Positions 1-12,558 of a stretch of DNA of 64,000 nucleotides are shown here, in pieces. Below the pieces are notes generated by a model. That model made no database searches. It was not told where the DNA came from and worked only from the letters and a program-made list of their open reading frames with translations. The stretch lies in the NCBI RefSeq assembly GCF_030012985.1, contig NZ_CP120233.1, positions 744,001-808,000 of the forward strand. The letters run 5' to 3'. Within the stretch, counting starts at the first letter, position 1; the number at the start of each line of letters is the position of its first letter. The position numbers and the translations under genes are program-made. Source of the stretch: Microbulbifer sp. VAAF005. GTDB taxonomy: Bacteria > Pseudomonadota > Gammaproteobacteria > Pseudomonadales > Cellvibrionaceae.

Positions 1-228
1 CACACTGCGCAAAACATCGGCAAGGGACACCAATCCCCGCTCTTTTAGCTGCTCTTCATCCAATACAGTTACTGAAGTAGCTACCTGGCGCAGCGGCTCG
101 CCCTGACGGGAGCTCACAACAACCACGGTTTCCAGGTCTGGAATTGAAGATTCGGTAACAGTGGATTCAGCAAAAGACGGCGCGCTCACGGCTGACAGTA
201 CAGCCAGGCTCAATATAGATTTTTTCAA
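1..228 (-). CDS. btuB: TonB-dependent receptor, BtuB-like (5' part only)
   Basis: N-terminal 76 codons of an outer-membrane TonB-dependent receptor; the rest lies beyond the window. The first 20 or so residues form a signal peptide (KKSILSLAVLSAVSAPSFAE), followed by a TonB-box-like stretch (ETVVVVSS) and the start of the plug domain (VATSVTVLDEEQLKERG). No ATG fits; a TTG at 228-226 preceded by AGGGG is the best start. The cobalamin riboswitch about 115 bases upstream on the same strand points to vitamin B12 or another corrinoid as the substrate. The receptor family is seen in the sequence; the substrate is inferred from the riboswitch. Confidence 0.88.
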   Translation of the reverse strand, partial: MKKSILSLAVLSAVSAPSFAESTVTESSIPDLETVVVVSSRQGEPLRQVATSVTVLDEEQLKERGLVSLADVLRSV

Positions 229-680
229 GTTTCAACCCCTAAGACAAAAGCACATGGGATCGAGGGAGGAATAGCAATGCGGCACGCCGAAGCGCGAAAG
301 ATCGTATTGCAAGATGGTAGCCCTCCGCTCCATCGTGTTTAGAAAAGAGGCCGGTATCGGGCTTACCACTCAGAATACAGGTGGATCACCGTTGCGGGGG
401 CAGCGCCGGATTTCCGGACTTCCCGTTTAACCTTCTCAGCCAATTCAGGGCAGAAGGCACCTCTAATCGTGGTCGCGAAACTAGTGGAAAGGTACCGGAA
501 AGTCAACAGAAGCCAAAAAATGTGAGGGAAGCTTGTTCGTGAGCCGGGTATTCCCTCACTACATAAGTACTAGTTATTCATGAGCAAGATTTCAAAAGCG
601 CTTAGCAAGGTACCTTCACATAAACTGAGATCAACCTTGAGTTGCAGCCATAATAAAGAATTTATCAATAAATCATTCCG
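229..680. other. Intergenic region holding the riboswitch leader
   Basis: Apart from the cobalamin riboswitch and the downstream leader of the receptor gene, no gene is visible. The part from about 470 to 680 probably holds the receptor promoter, but no convincing -35/-10 pair could be assigned. Confidence 0.6.
343..468 (-). ncRNA. Cobalamin riboswitch
   Basis: Read on the minus strand, this leader carries the conserved cobalamin aptamer blocks in order: GAGGTGCC at the 5' side, GGGAAGTCCGGAAATCCGG, the core CGCTGCCCCCGCAACGGTGA, and the closing block GCCCGATACCGGCC, whose CCTC can pair with the 5' GAGG (P1). It lies in the 5' UTR of the TonB receptor gene at the left edge, so it should lower receptor expression when adenosylcobalamin is plentiful. 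The expression platform in the roughly 115 bases before the start codon was not resolved. Confidence 0.9.
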
Positions 681-1288
681 CTAACTATTATCAAATACTG
701 CAAGCCAATCTGTGTAATATTTATCCGCATATTGACGAAAGAATGGAAACAACCAAGATGCACTTCTTTCATGAAGATTAAACCCACATCCATCATCAAC
801 AAGTACATCTTTGTCAACTATTCCGGAGAGCGCATGATGTAGAGCTGAAGCGCATAGTAGAAATTGCCCTATTGAATCGGCGATAGGCCTAAAATCCCAC
901 CCCCAGCCCCATGCATGGCACGATATACCTTTGAATTTCGGTTGCTTTCGGCCAAGTCAACAATGATTGGATCTGCCCCCTCATCGCCGAATAAAAACCA
1001 AGTTTTATCCCAACCGGGTATTGGCTGATTGTCAACTGGATTGTAGTTATATCCATTCATCAGCCATGACAAGCGCCTGGCACTATAAAGATCAATTGGA
1101 TTGCCCACGCCATCAAGATATTGACTGTGTGCAGGCGCATAGTGGACTATATACTCTTGAAACTCTTTCGGAAAAACAATATCCCTTTCCTCTTGCAACC
1201 GAAAATAGATAGAGTTTCCGCCTCCCTGAAGTTCGAAATTTGTCTTTGAAAAACTATGAATCAACTCAATATAATCTTTAATATCCAT
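681..1288 (-). pseudogene. SMI1/KNR4 (SUKH) family protein, frameshifted
   Basis: The first frame gives 139 residues with the SUKH-fold hallmarks FPKEFQEYIVHY near residue 40 and WFLFGDEGADPIIVDL near residue 97. It then runs off at a G5 run (plus-strand C5 at 900-904) and stops at 869. Adding one G restores GGWDFRPIADSIGQFL, the usual SUKH C-terminal motif, and the frame continues to a stop at 681, giving about 202 residues. SUKH proteins often act as immunity proteins for polymorphic toxins or as cell-wall and regulatory factors; no toxin gene lies beside this one. The break is probably a base-calling error, as at six other sites in the window, but a real mutation cannot be excluded. Confidence 0.8.
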
Positions 1289-1483
1289 ACTACGTAACTC
1301 GCGAAACTACTTGCTGTATTTTTTTGGGGAGGGTACACAGCTCCATTTAGAGCAACGGGTACGGCTTACCCTACTCATCTAACTGCGACCTACTTACCAC
1401 CTTGCTTCTGACAGCGGGAGGGGCGCTGTATATTTTACAGAAGTACCCAACATAGATTTTTGTATATTCTTACATACACCTTC

Positions 1484-2110
1484 CTATTTTGATGTGCCAA
1501 CTAAAACACAACCAGCACCAACAAAAGTGGAACCAAATATACGACCGAGCAATCGACTTGAGGCCATATTCCTGGATTTTTCTTTAGTACCAAAAACTAA
1601 TAAGCTATAACAAAACAAACAACTAAAAGATAATGCCATAAAAGTGAAAACCAGCAAGGAGAACTGGGGTAAGAGTGGATCTGACAAGGAAATAAATTGC
1701 GGGAAAAGCGCGGTTGTGAATATAATCGCTTTAGGGTTCGTTAAGGCAATTAAGCCCCCTTGAATATACAAATTCAATGCGCCTCGCCTAGCATTACAAG
1801 CTACATCAGCAGAATCCGCCCTTCCTATTCCGTTTTTCCAAAGTTTAACCCCCATATAAATCAGATATCCAGCCCCAATCATCTTTACCATAGTAAACGC
1901 TACGGAAGAGTTAAGGACAATTACACTCAATCCAATAACTGAAAGCCCGGACATAACAAACAAACCAGATATATTACCCAATGCCGTGAACACACCCCCT
2001 CTAACACCGTCCGATAGAGTATTGATAGAGACCAGTAGTGCCGCAGGCCCTGGGGTAGCAGTCGCCAAGAGTGCGATTACGCAAAAGGCTAACCAACTTT
2101 CAAATGCCAT
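1484..2110 (-). CDS. LysE/RhtB family amino-acid exporter
   Basis: A 208-residue inner-membrane protein with the LysE-type start: a first hydrophobic helix followed by ATPGPAALLV, then about five further membrane segments. Proteins of this family export amino acids or their analogues such as lysine, homoserine, threonine or cysteine; the substrate cannot be read from sequence. The length is normal for the family. The start ATG at 2110 has AGGTGAG just upstream. It stands alone, with no regulator of the LysG/ArgP type next to it. Confidence 0.85.
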   Translation of the reverse strand: MAFESWLAFCVIALLATATPGPAALLVSINTLSDGVRGGVFTALGNISGLFVMSGLSVIGLSVIVLNSSVAFTMVKMIGAGYLIYMGVKLWKNGIGRADSADVACNARRGALNLYIQGGLIALTNPKAIIFTTALFPQFISLSDPLLPQFSLLVFTFMALSFSCLFCYSLLVFGTKEKSRNMASSRLLGRIFGSTFVGAGCVLVGTSK

Positions 2111-2262
2111 TTAACTCACCTTAATTGACCATTGCTCCTCAGGGGAAGGCAAATCGGTAGTAGACTAGTAAACTTCCAGCCTTATTCTCCTCGCCCCATA
2201 TAAGCGACCAGACCACCCCAGCCAAGGAAGCACAAAAGCCGAGACCCAAAAGCACAAACTAA

Positions 2263-2853
2263 TTAGAAACTGCATAGAACTTTCCAGCTGACTGCAAATC
2301 TGCCTAAAAGCACACAGCTCCGATACTGAAAAAAAGAAATCATGGATGCGAAGAGCATTGAAAGTAATAGATATACACCTACTACAACCAATCTCCGGAC
2401 CTTTCCTGGATACTTATAGTCTAGCGATTCAGTGCGCTCATCAAGCACCTCATAGCCTGGCAATGAAGCCGGGTCCTTTACAACCACTAGCGACACTGAG
2501 AGAAAATCATGCACAGCTTGACGCTTCTTTGATGTAAGAATAGCGATTAGTGAAGGAACCCCTAAGAATAGTTTAAAGAACGTCCTGACAAGTGCCTGAA
2601 AAATATTAATTTTTTTATTGGCTCCCACCTTACGGATACGAATACCCATTAGATGATGCCCAACATTCCCACCAGTTAACGAAACCAATACCGGTTCAAA
2701 TAAGATGATCGGCATTAGAATTAAAGCTGATTGGTACACATCATTTTTTAAGCCGATGCTAGTACCAACAGCTATTGAAAAGGCAACAACTACAACTAGC
2801 ACCAAAGAATCAATCATCAATGCTCTAAGTCTTCTGGATAACTTGGGGTACAT
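2263..2853 (-). CDS. RDD family membrane protein
   Basis: 196 residues with the RDD-domain signature: PKLSRRLRALMIDSLVLV at the N-terminus (the R..A..ID pattern), a second hydrophobic helix, and the GGNVGHHLMGIRI motif followed by FQALVRTFFKLFLG. RDD proteins are small membrane proteins of mostly unknown role; some are linked to ion transport. The tail after the domain (from about residue 130) contains one more membrane segment and is not conserved to my knowledge. The ribosome-binding site is weak, so the start is the first plausible ATG. Confidence 0.75.
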   Translation of the reverse strand: MYPKLSRRLRALMIDSLVLVVVVAFSIAVGTSIGLKNDVYQSALILMPIILFEPVLVSLTGGNVGHHLMGIRIRKVGANKKINIFQALVRTFFKLFLGVPSLIAILTSKKRQAVHDFLSVSLVVVKDPASLPGYEVLDERTESLDYKYPGKVRRLVVVGVYLLLSMLFASMISFFQYRSCVLLGRFAVSWKVLCSF

Positions 2854-3087
2854 ATTTGTTAGAAATTTCTATTCAAAGTGGCTTATTAAAAAGAGGCCCT
2901 TGTATACCACCTTTATCACCTCATCTAAAGTATTTTTAGTAGATTTATACTCCGAGGACACATGCATGCCAACTGTCTGCGACACCTTTGTACCACTAAA
3001 ATACAATCTCATGGCAACGCAGGCTAAAGAGTTGATATTGCTCTCAACCACTCATGTTGACATGCTGCAACAACCTACAAATATGCC

Positions 3088-3441
3088 TTATTTATCCAAA
3101 ATAATATTGAAACCACCATAGATTAATCTCTTACCATCAAATGGCATGGGGTTCTGATCTGGGTGCATCCTCGGGTCATCCATAACCGCTTGCCACCCAG
3201 AATCTCGAACTTCTTTAGAAGGCCAAACGACCCAGGAGAACACTACGGTTTCATTGCCTGCACACTTCACCGCCAAAGGGAACGAGGTTAATTCGCCCTC
3301 AGGAACATCATCACCCCAAGTTTCAACAACCTTTAGAGCCCCCTGCTCTTTAAATACTTCTGCAGCAATTTTTGCATGCTTAATATACTCTTCTTTATTG
3401 TCTGTGGGTACAGCTGCTACAAATCCATCTGCATAAGACAT
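3088..3441 (-). CDS. DUF1428 (YbaA-like) family protein
   Basis: 117 residues, a normal length for DUF1428, starting YADGFVAAVP and containing the conserved WGDDVPEG near residue 43 and the FPLAVK..GNETVVFSW..WPSKEVRD block, and ending FDGKRLIYGGF. It is a small cytoplasmic ferredoxin-like (dimeric alpha/beta barrel) fold of unknown function. GGAGG lies 8 bases before the ATG, which fixes the start. It appears to be a single-gene unit. Confidence 0.9.
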   Translation of the reverse strand: MSYADGFVAAVPTDNKEEYIKHAKIAAEVFKEQGALKVVETWGDDVPEGELTSFPLAVKCAGNETVVFSWVVWPSKEVRDSGWQAVMDDPRMHPDQNPMPFDGKRLIYGGFNIILDK

Positions 3442-3728
3442 TTTTAAGCCTCCGATATTTTTCTAAATTGAAAATTTACTGCGGAAATTAAACACAGACT
3501 CGCAAAGTACCTCTAACTCTCAGAGCTAGTGATAATAAATAGGGCTTAGACCTAAACTTTTCCAGTCTATAGCCTATCTAGACAACAAGCCCAAGAATAA
3601 CACTATCCAAAAGGCAACCTCACAATTAATAAAGCGCCATCTGGCAGCCCCACTCACTGCATATAAATCGCCATTCACTTTGAAGCTACCAAAGGATAGC
3701 CCAAAGGCTTATCCCTCGGACGACCTTA

Positions 3729-4664
3729 TTAAACAGGCTCGGACTCTCTCAAGGATCGTTGTTTTGCTACCGCAGCCGACTTATCAGGTAAAGGCAAAGC
3801 GACAGGTGCTTGCTGCGTCTGACTGGTAGCCATTACCACAGTGCTGCCGTGACGTGCGGCAGTTACAAGCGCATCATTATCCGCAATGGCAGTCATAAAG
3901 CGCAGCGCTTCGTCAGCGCTGGTGCCTGCACTGGTAAGGGCCTTGATAGCCTCGGCAGCACTTTCGGCATATACCCGTCGCGCCTCACCCATTTTCTCCA
4001 TACGGATCTTTACGGACTCACCATCAGCTTTAGCTTTACCCACTTCGCGTTCCCGGATTGCCTCAGCCTCATAGGTAGCGGCCTGCTTCTCCCGCTGCAT
4101 TTCCATAACTTTGTTAGCCTGAACCTCTACCGACTTCGGCAGGCGTGGCTCATCTGACAATACATCGACAATCTCAACACCAAAGTCATGGAAAAAGTGG
4201 CGAAGACGCTCTTTGGCCTTATCCGCTATCTGTTCTTTCTTGTTATAAACATCTTCAAGCTCAATGCCATTAGCAACAGGAATAGCGGCATCCGTTGCAA
4301 AAGATTTTAGTTGTGCCTGATAATTTTCCAGGTCATACAATGCCTTGTAAGCGAGCCTCACATCTGAGGCCACCTGATGTTGCACTTTTAAAATCAACCC
4401 AAAGGTCACATGATTACTTGTTTTCAAGCTAAGCTCTACTGGCGTTTCGTGCAGTGCTGTAGAAGCCTTTTTATCAACCCAAGATAGATAAGGAATAATC
4501 AGGTTGAATCCAGGTGTAGCAGTCTTCCAGTATTTGCCTAAAAATAGAACAAAGTGGTACTGTTTTGGTTCAACGATAACAATAGCTTTAGCAATCAAAA
4601 AGGCTGCCGCCACCAACGGTAAAATTGGCCAAAAAGGAAGGGCTTCAAAGAATTGTTCTAACAT
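3729..4664 (-). CDS. SPFH/Band 7 domain membrane protein
   Basis: 311 residues: one N-terminal membrane helix (about residues 10-28, LPLVAAAFLIAKAIVIV), then a Band 7/SPFH domain (about 32-200) with PGFNLIIPY and EIVDVLSDEPRLP, and an Ala/Glu-rich coiled-coil region from about 185 to 250 typical of stomatin/prohibitin-like proteins. The C-terminus is low complexity. Family members form membrane microdomain scaffolds and often work with proteases. Usually a partner such as NfeD sits next to the gene; none does here, so the role is open. Confidence 0.8.
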   Translation of the reverse strand: MLEQFFEALPFWPILPLVAAAFLIAKAIVIVEPKQYHFVLFLGKYWKTATPGFNLIIPYLSWVDKKASTALHETPVELSLKTSNHVTFGLILKVQHQVASDVRLAYKALYDLENYQAQLKSFATDAAIPVANGIELEDVYNKKEQIADKAKERLRHFFHDFGVEIVDVLSDEPRLPKSVEVQANKVMEMQREKQAATYEAEAIREREVGKAKADGESVKIRMEKMGEARRVYAESAAEAIKALTSAGTSADEALRFMTAIADNDALVTAARHGSTVVMATSQTQQAPVALPLPDKSAAVAKQRSLRESEPV

Positions 4665-5094
4665 ATATAAGTGTTTCCAAACAGTGGTATCAGCAAATTA
4701 TCATTTAAATCACCAATAGAAAATATAGCTAACGGATTGAGAAATCAAACTTTAACAAGGCTCTCTACCCAAGAGTCACTCAGGCTTACAGAAACTCTGA
4801 TACTTTATTTAATCCAGCTCGACATTTATTCATCGACATACTAAAACAGTCTGTCTGCTTGAAACTTTAACTTTATTCACCCTGAAATTTTGGCTAACTA
4901 GCTTGAGCCAAACAGATAAACTCAAGCATATTTAAATTTTTGTAAAGTCAAATACATCATAAGTCCATCCGTTTGATATATACATTGTTTAATTGGCCGC
5001 AATCAACACAAATGATGCTTCGAACTTTTTTGTGATTAAGGGCCGAAACAACTACTTTACATAACATGAATACAGGTTAGAGGCGAGGCTCCCT
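4665..5094. other. AT-rich divergent intergenic region
   Basis: About 430 bases between the SPFH gene (minus) and the condensation-domain gene (plus). It must hold both promoters. It is clearly more AT-rich than the coding neighbours. No operator, RNA or repeat could be supported. Confidence 0.5.
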
Positions 5095-6381
5095 ATGTCC
5101 GGCAGAGAGCTCTCCAGAGCACTTGGCCCCGAGGAAGTACTGTTTACTGAGCTGGCAAGAAGAACATGCGGCGGAACCTTGATAATCTCATTTATCAAAG
5201 TTCTCATCCCTATGAGTATTGAGCAACTAAAGTCTGGATTTGCCTGGATTCACACAATATATCCCCTACTACAAGCAAGGGTAGAGACTGGGGAGCAGCT
5301 ATGTTGGCGGTGTGACGTACCATTCGAATCGATCCCCTTTGAGATTAGAAGACTCGACAAACCTTTAGATTTTGAACACGAATTCAATCGTAGGGGCGAA
5401 TCAGGGCTTGATGTCAGCAAATGTACTTATACTATTACCTTCTATATCAATTCTGATGACAAAGTAGAATGGGTTTCCTTAGTTAGTAGCCATGCAGCTT
5501 TGGATGGCCGGTCAATTATGACCTTATTCTATGTCTTGGATCTTTATTTTAAAAGTGATGATTCATTTAGACTTGAAGAGCAACCTCTTTATGATCCAGT
5601 TGAAAGCTATTTCAACTCTCCAAAACATTTTGCAAACAAAGAATCATCACAATTTAAAAACAATCTATTCAAGTGGCCAGTAGAGGAACCTGCATTTGCT
5701 GCTGAGCGGGAAGGACATGCCATCTACCGTGCTTTTCCCGTAGAAGAAATTACACAACTGGCAATATTGGGAAAACGTCATAAAGTAAGGCCCACAGCCC
5801 TATTTTGTGCGGCAGCTATTCAAGCCGCTCAAATACTGCCAAATCATAAGGACTGGATAAGTATCTTACTACCCATGGATGTTAGGGATCTATGTGGCTC
5901 ACAGATTGGAATTAGTGCTATCGGTGCCTTCTCTGCAGCAACAACCCTTGAGATAATGCCAGATATTGACATAGAGGACACATGGCAATTAGCACAATAC
6001 TTACAGTTTGAACTTGATAGGCAAGCAGAGGCAGGAGAGTCTTGCAAATTTTTATTCCCGCAAAACTATAAGTTGAATGACATAATAGATTTCGTACAAG
6101 AATATGAAAATAATAAACCAGTATTTCCTGAGGGAATCTGTGTTTCTAATGTAGGAAGTATGAAAGCACTTAATACAGAAATGAAATACTTTGAAATTGT
6201 CAGTGGAATTCCACTTCAAACCCACGGCGCCCACCCAATTTCAATATTAACTTATTCAACCATGCGCAACTCTGTATTTGTTTTTTCATACTGTGACCCA
6301 CTAACCAAAAGGGACAATATTTTAAACTTTGCGGAAAGGTTTATAAATATTCTAAAAAAACTGGAATTAAGTGACATGTAA
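5095..6381 (+). CDS. Stand-alone condensation-domain/PapA-type acyltransferase
   Basis: 428 residues resembling a single condensation-type (CoA-dependent acyltransferase) domain. The active-site motif HxxxDG is present as SHAALDG (His133, Asp137). The second half has LLPMDVRDL near residue 260 and FPEGICVSNVGSM near 345, which occupy the places of the floor-loop motifs in PapA/alcohol-acyltransferase-like enzymes. Such proteins transfer an acyl group from CoA or a carrier protein to an alcohol or amine. There is no adenylation domain, carrier protein or polyketide gene nearby, so the substrate is unknown. The gene is AT-richer than its neighbours, which fits later acquisition. Confidence 0.75.
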   Translation: MSGRELSRALGPEEVLFTELARRTCGGTLIISFIKVLIPMSIEQLKSGFAWIHTIYPLLQARVETGEQLCWRCDVPFESIPFEIRRLDKPLDFEHEFNRRGESGLDVSKCTYTITFYINSDDKVEWVSLVSSHAALDGRSIMTLFYVLDLYFKSDDSFRLEEQPLYDPVESYFNSPKHFANKESSQFKNNLFKWPVEEPAFAAEREGHAIYRAFPVEEITQLAILGKRHKVRPTALFCAAAIQAAQILPNHKDWISILLPMDVRDLCGSQIGISAIGAFSAATTLEIMPDIDIEDTWQLAQYLQFELDRQAEAGESCKFLFPQNYKLNDIIDFVQEYENNKPVFPEGICVSNVGSMKALNTEMKYFEIVSGIPLQTHGAHPISILTYSTMRNSVFVFSYCDPLTKRDNILNFAERFINILKKLELSDM

Positions 6382-6693
6382 TACTACTTTACAAACAGCC
6401 AAGCAAAGATACACTAAACATATTTATACATCATTGAAAGTTAACTATTTCAAGGCGTCAACATGTCCGCATGGATAAGCGCCACCTTTAGCACAAGAAG
6501 CAACCAATCAGGCTTGCCGAAACCCAGTTAAGCTACAATCCTGTGTAGCACTCGAAAGAGTGCCTCCGTGGATGTTAGAAACACACCCCCAACTTCACTG
6601 TAAGTCCTAAATCAGAGCACTTTTAACAATAAATTTATATTCACTTTGGGAGCACCTACTTCTCCTCAAGGTGAAGTAGGTGCTCACGGAAGC
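6382..6693. other. Convergent intergenic region with two hairpins
   Basis: Two inverted repeats are visible. GCACTC-GAAA-GAGTGC at 6548-6563 is a short stem with a GNRA-type tetraloop. GAGCACCTACTTC at 6650-6662 pairs perfectly with GAAGTAGGTGCTC at 6673-6685, a 13-bp stem with a 10-base loop just after the efflux pump gene on the minus strand. Neither is followed by a clear T tract on either strand. The second may end or stabilise the czc transcript. Confidence 0.55.
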
Positions 6694-9849
<3,156 letters not shown>

Positions 9850-9853
9850 TCAA

Positions 9854-11094
9854 TTAATGGTGGTGAGCAGCGCCGGATTTCTCTATATCCGCCTTGATTA
9901 AGTAACTGTTTTCAGTGACGTAGCGGTCTCCAGGGTTGAGTCCACTTAATACCTCTGTAACCCTGCCATCGGTCCGCCCAAGTTCCAGTGGGCGAATCTC
10001 ATAAGCATCCCCTACTTTTACAAACACAACGGTCCAATTGCGGAAGGGTTGCAGCGCTTGATTTTCCACCACTAAAGACGCAGGACTCTCATTGGTGACC
10101 ACATCAGCTTGAACCATCAGGTCTGTTGTCCAAATGTCCTCTGGATTCTCAATCATTGCGCGGGCTATTGCGAAAGGCGTGCCATTCCCCCCGGTGCCAA
10201 GCTGACAATTGTCGAGTCAAATGAGAGCCCATCGGCGGTAATAGAAACTTTTTGCCCTCGAGCAATTTGTCCCCGGCGTGTAGGGAATACTTGAAGCTCT
10301 GCCCATATTTGCTTGTAGTTCGCAATCGTGAACAGTACCCGATCACCGCTAAACTCCCCTCGACTGGCCTGCTTATCGATAATCTGACCGCTGATAGGCG
10401 CTATCAAGGAGTAAGTTTGCAAGCTGTCATTGGACTCAATTGTTGCCAGCTTTTCCCCCTTTTGTATGGAATCACCCAATGCTTTTTCAATTGTCATAAT
10501 TGTGCCCGGATAGCGGGCGCGAACATGGCTGAGGCTGCGATGATCGATAGCGGTTTTGCCGTAAAGAGTAACGCGCTCTTGAATAACTCCCGGTGCGGCA
10601 ATCGCAGTTTTAATGCCGGCTTTTGCTGCCATATCCTCGGCTATCTTTACGCGGCCCTCATAGGATTCAAACTTCCATTCAGCACTACCCCCCTTGTAGG
10701 TCAGGGAGAGTTCAATATCGAATGAATGGGGCTCAGGCAAATCTCTATGGCTGCGCCAGTAATCAATACTGTCATCACGGGAAAGAGCTATTCGTTCTGA
10801 CTTACCCCCAAGTCGAACTAGAGTCAGGCTCAAATCCGCATTATTCAGTGCTTCTCCATTTTTCTGAACCCACGCGCGAAACTCAGCCTTACCACTTTGC
10901 TCTACCAAAGCCAGCTCAACCACTAAGTCTCCGCGCTCCAGAAGCCGCCCTCCATGGGGCCCTTTGGACTCTTCTTCATGATGCCCTCCGCCATGGGAGC
11001 CACTTGCATAACTGAAATTCATCGCCCCCATTGCTGATACCAAAAGGGAGAAGAACAACATCGCAAACTTTAATGTTTTATTTGATCTGCTCAT
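9854..11094 (-). pseudogene. czcB: RND periplasmic adaptor CzcB family, frameshifted
   Basis: Membrane-fusion protein linking the CzcA pump to the outer-membrane channel. A signal peptide is followed by a His-rich metal-binding stretch (HGGGHHEEESKGPHGG, about residues 33-48), then the lipoyl/barrel-sandwich part (SHVRARYPGTIMTI, KGEKLATIESNDS) and a beta-barrel. The reading frame breaks at plus-strand C6 (10187-10192): the first part ends at 10165 and the rest (IENPEDIWTTDLMVQADVV and onward) continues in another frame to 9854. One added G gives a continuous protein of 413 residues, the normal size. The flanking czcC and czcA are intact, so a sequencing error is the simpler explanation. Confidence 0.9.
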
Positions 11095-11109
11095 TTTCTA
11101 AATCCAAAT

Positions 11110-12474
11110 TCATTTGCTGCTATCAGCAGCCACAGCCCCTAAAGGTCGGGCAGTTAATCTCTCAATTTCCGCGCCATATAAATGGACAGATCGCGCCGCA
11201 ACAATTCGGGAACGCTCGGCATCGAGCAACTCCTCGCGGGCAGAAATTAATTCAACATAGGAATAGCGACCACGGCGGTAAGCCCGGCCCACTTCGGAGA
11301 GCCCCTCGCGCAGCATAGGGATTACGGTGTTTTCCATTTCATCGACAGTAGCCAGGGCTTGTTCCCGGCTTGTCACCGCCAGGAAAAGTTGGGGGTAGAG
11401 TTTTAGAAGCGCCGCCTCTCTCTCTAACTGAACCTGCTCCAACTCAGCCATCGCAGAGATTTCCCTGCCCCGGTTGCGTCGACCGGTGAAAAGAGGCACG
11501 TTAATACCCGCCACCACCGCATTCTCATCATATTCGCGGTCGATACGGTAACCGGCATACCAACCGATATCTGGCTTCGACTTCGCCTGCGCCAAGTGCA
11601 GTTGCGATGTGCGTAATCGCTCTTCCGAAGCGAATCGAGCAATGGCAGGGTTTTCCTGAGCTCTTTCGTACAACACCTCGAAACTCGCACCTGGTTCAAA
11701 ACGAAACAGCACGCTGGAATCAACAGTAAAGTCTTGTGTCGGCTGCCCCCAAAGTGCAGACAATGCGTACTTGTAGTAAGCCAGCATTCTCTCCTGCGCC
11801 TCAGCAGCCAAAATGGCTTTTGCCAACGCGGATTCTGCCCGCATGCGTTCAGCCACTGGCGAAGCTGCGGCATTCACCCTCGTAGTCACCACTTTCAGCG
11901 TTTCTTTGGCCAGTGAAACTTTTTCTGCTTCAAGAGCAAGCAACTCTGCAGCAGCAAGTACCTGGGCATAAGCTCGAACCACCTCGGCTAAGACATCTAA
12001 TGCAGTCGCCTGCTCATCAGCAATCAAGAGATCCCGTTGGGCATTAACTACATCAATACGAGCTTCACGTTTTCCACCCAACTCAATAACTGACGACAGT
12101 GAGGCGGTCAGTTCAAGCTCGGTATACTCATCATCGTCGTCATCACTTGGAGGACCCGGGGGGCCTGGAGGCCCGGGAGGGCCGTTACCTGATGAGCCAT
12201 CGTCGTAGGTTGCATACTCAGCTTCAAAGCCAAAATCCCAAGCAGGACGCTGTTTTGCGGTGAACTCAGCACCATCCAAAGCCCATTGCTGGAAAGGAAA
12301 AACTGCAATTTGGGGGTTTTGTGCCAGCGTTCTCTGTATTGCCTCTGGCAGTGTTAATAGCTCCCCTTTCTGCGCAAAAACAGTTTGCGCAGATAAACTC
12401 AAAGTGGTCGCCAGCAAGAATTTAGCGGCTGCACGACCTACCACGCCCCTAAAGAGCGTGTAATTAAAATCCAT
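11110..12474 (-). CDS. czcC: Outer-membrane efflux protein CzcC family with collagen-like insert
   Basis: 454 residues from the ATG at 12474, which has GGGAGA just upstream; a longer in-frame start at 12516 is less likely. A signal peptide ends near VFAQ; then come two outer-membrane efflux protein (TolC-like) repeats rich in coiled coil (QVLAAAELLALEAEKVSLAKE; LEQVQLEREAALLKLY). It forms the outer-membrane channel for CzcBA. Unusual is a low-complexity segment about 95 residues in: four GPP triplets followed by five Asp. This lies between two predicted beta strands, so it is probably a surface or pore-entrance loop. Confidence 0.92.
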   Translation of the reverse strand: MDFNYTLFRGVVGRAAAKFLLATTLSLSAQTVFAQKGELLTLPEAIQRTLAQNPQIAVFPFQQWALDGAEFTAKQRPAWDFGFEAEYATYDDGSSGNGPPGPPGPPGPPSDDDDDEYTELELTASLSSVIELGGKREARIDVVNAQRDLLIADEQATALDVLAEVVRAYAQVLAAAELLALEAEKVSLAKETLKVVTTRVNAAASPVAERMRAESALAKAILAAEAQERMLAYYKYALSALWGQPTQDFTVDSSVLFRFEPGASFEVLYERAQENPAIARFASEERLRTSQLHLAQAKSKPDIGWYAGYRIDREYDENAVVAGINVPLFTGRRNRGREISAMAELEQVQLEREAALLKLYPQLFLAVTSREQALATVDEMENTVIPMLREGLSEVGRAYRRGRYSYVELISAREELLDAERSRIVAARSVHLYGAEIERLTARPLGAVAADSSK

Positions 12475-12558
12475 GGAATTCTCCCAAGTCACAACTCGAT
12501 CAGCATGCGTGGGCAAAAGCTACATACTTCTATAGCGGCACACGCAGTATTTAACTAA

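Noticed and set aside
900..904. Programmed frameshifting or phase variation as the cause of the broken genes
   Set aside because: The runs are short (5-7 bases), occur in unrelated genes including aat, and lack slippery heptamers with downstream structure. Base-calling error explains them all.
2869..3051. 60-codon minus-strand frame between the RDD and DUF1428 genes
   Set aside because: No domain, no clear ribosome-binding site and overlap with another random frame. It could be a remnant, but nothing supports it.
10149..10346. Extra minus-strand frame spanning the czcB break
   Set aside because: It is a third frame of czcB. Once the missing G is added, the adaptor reads through and this frame has no meaning.
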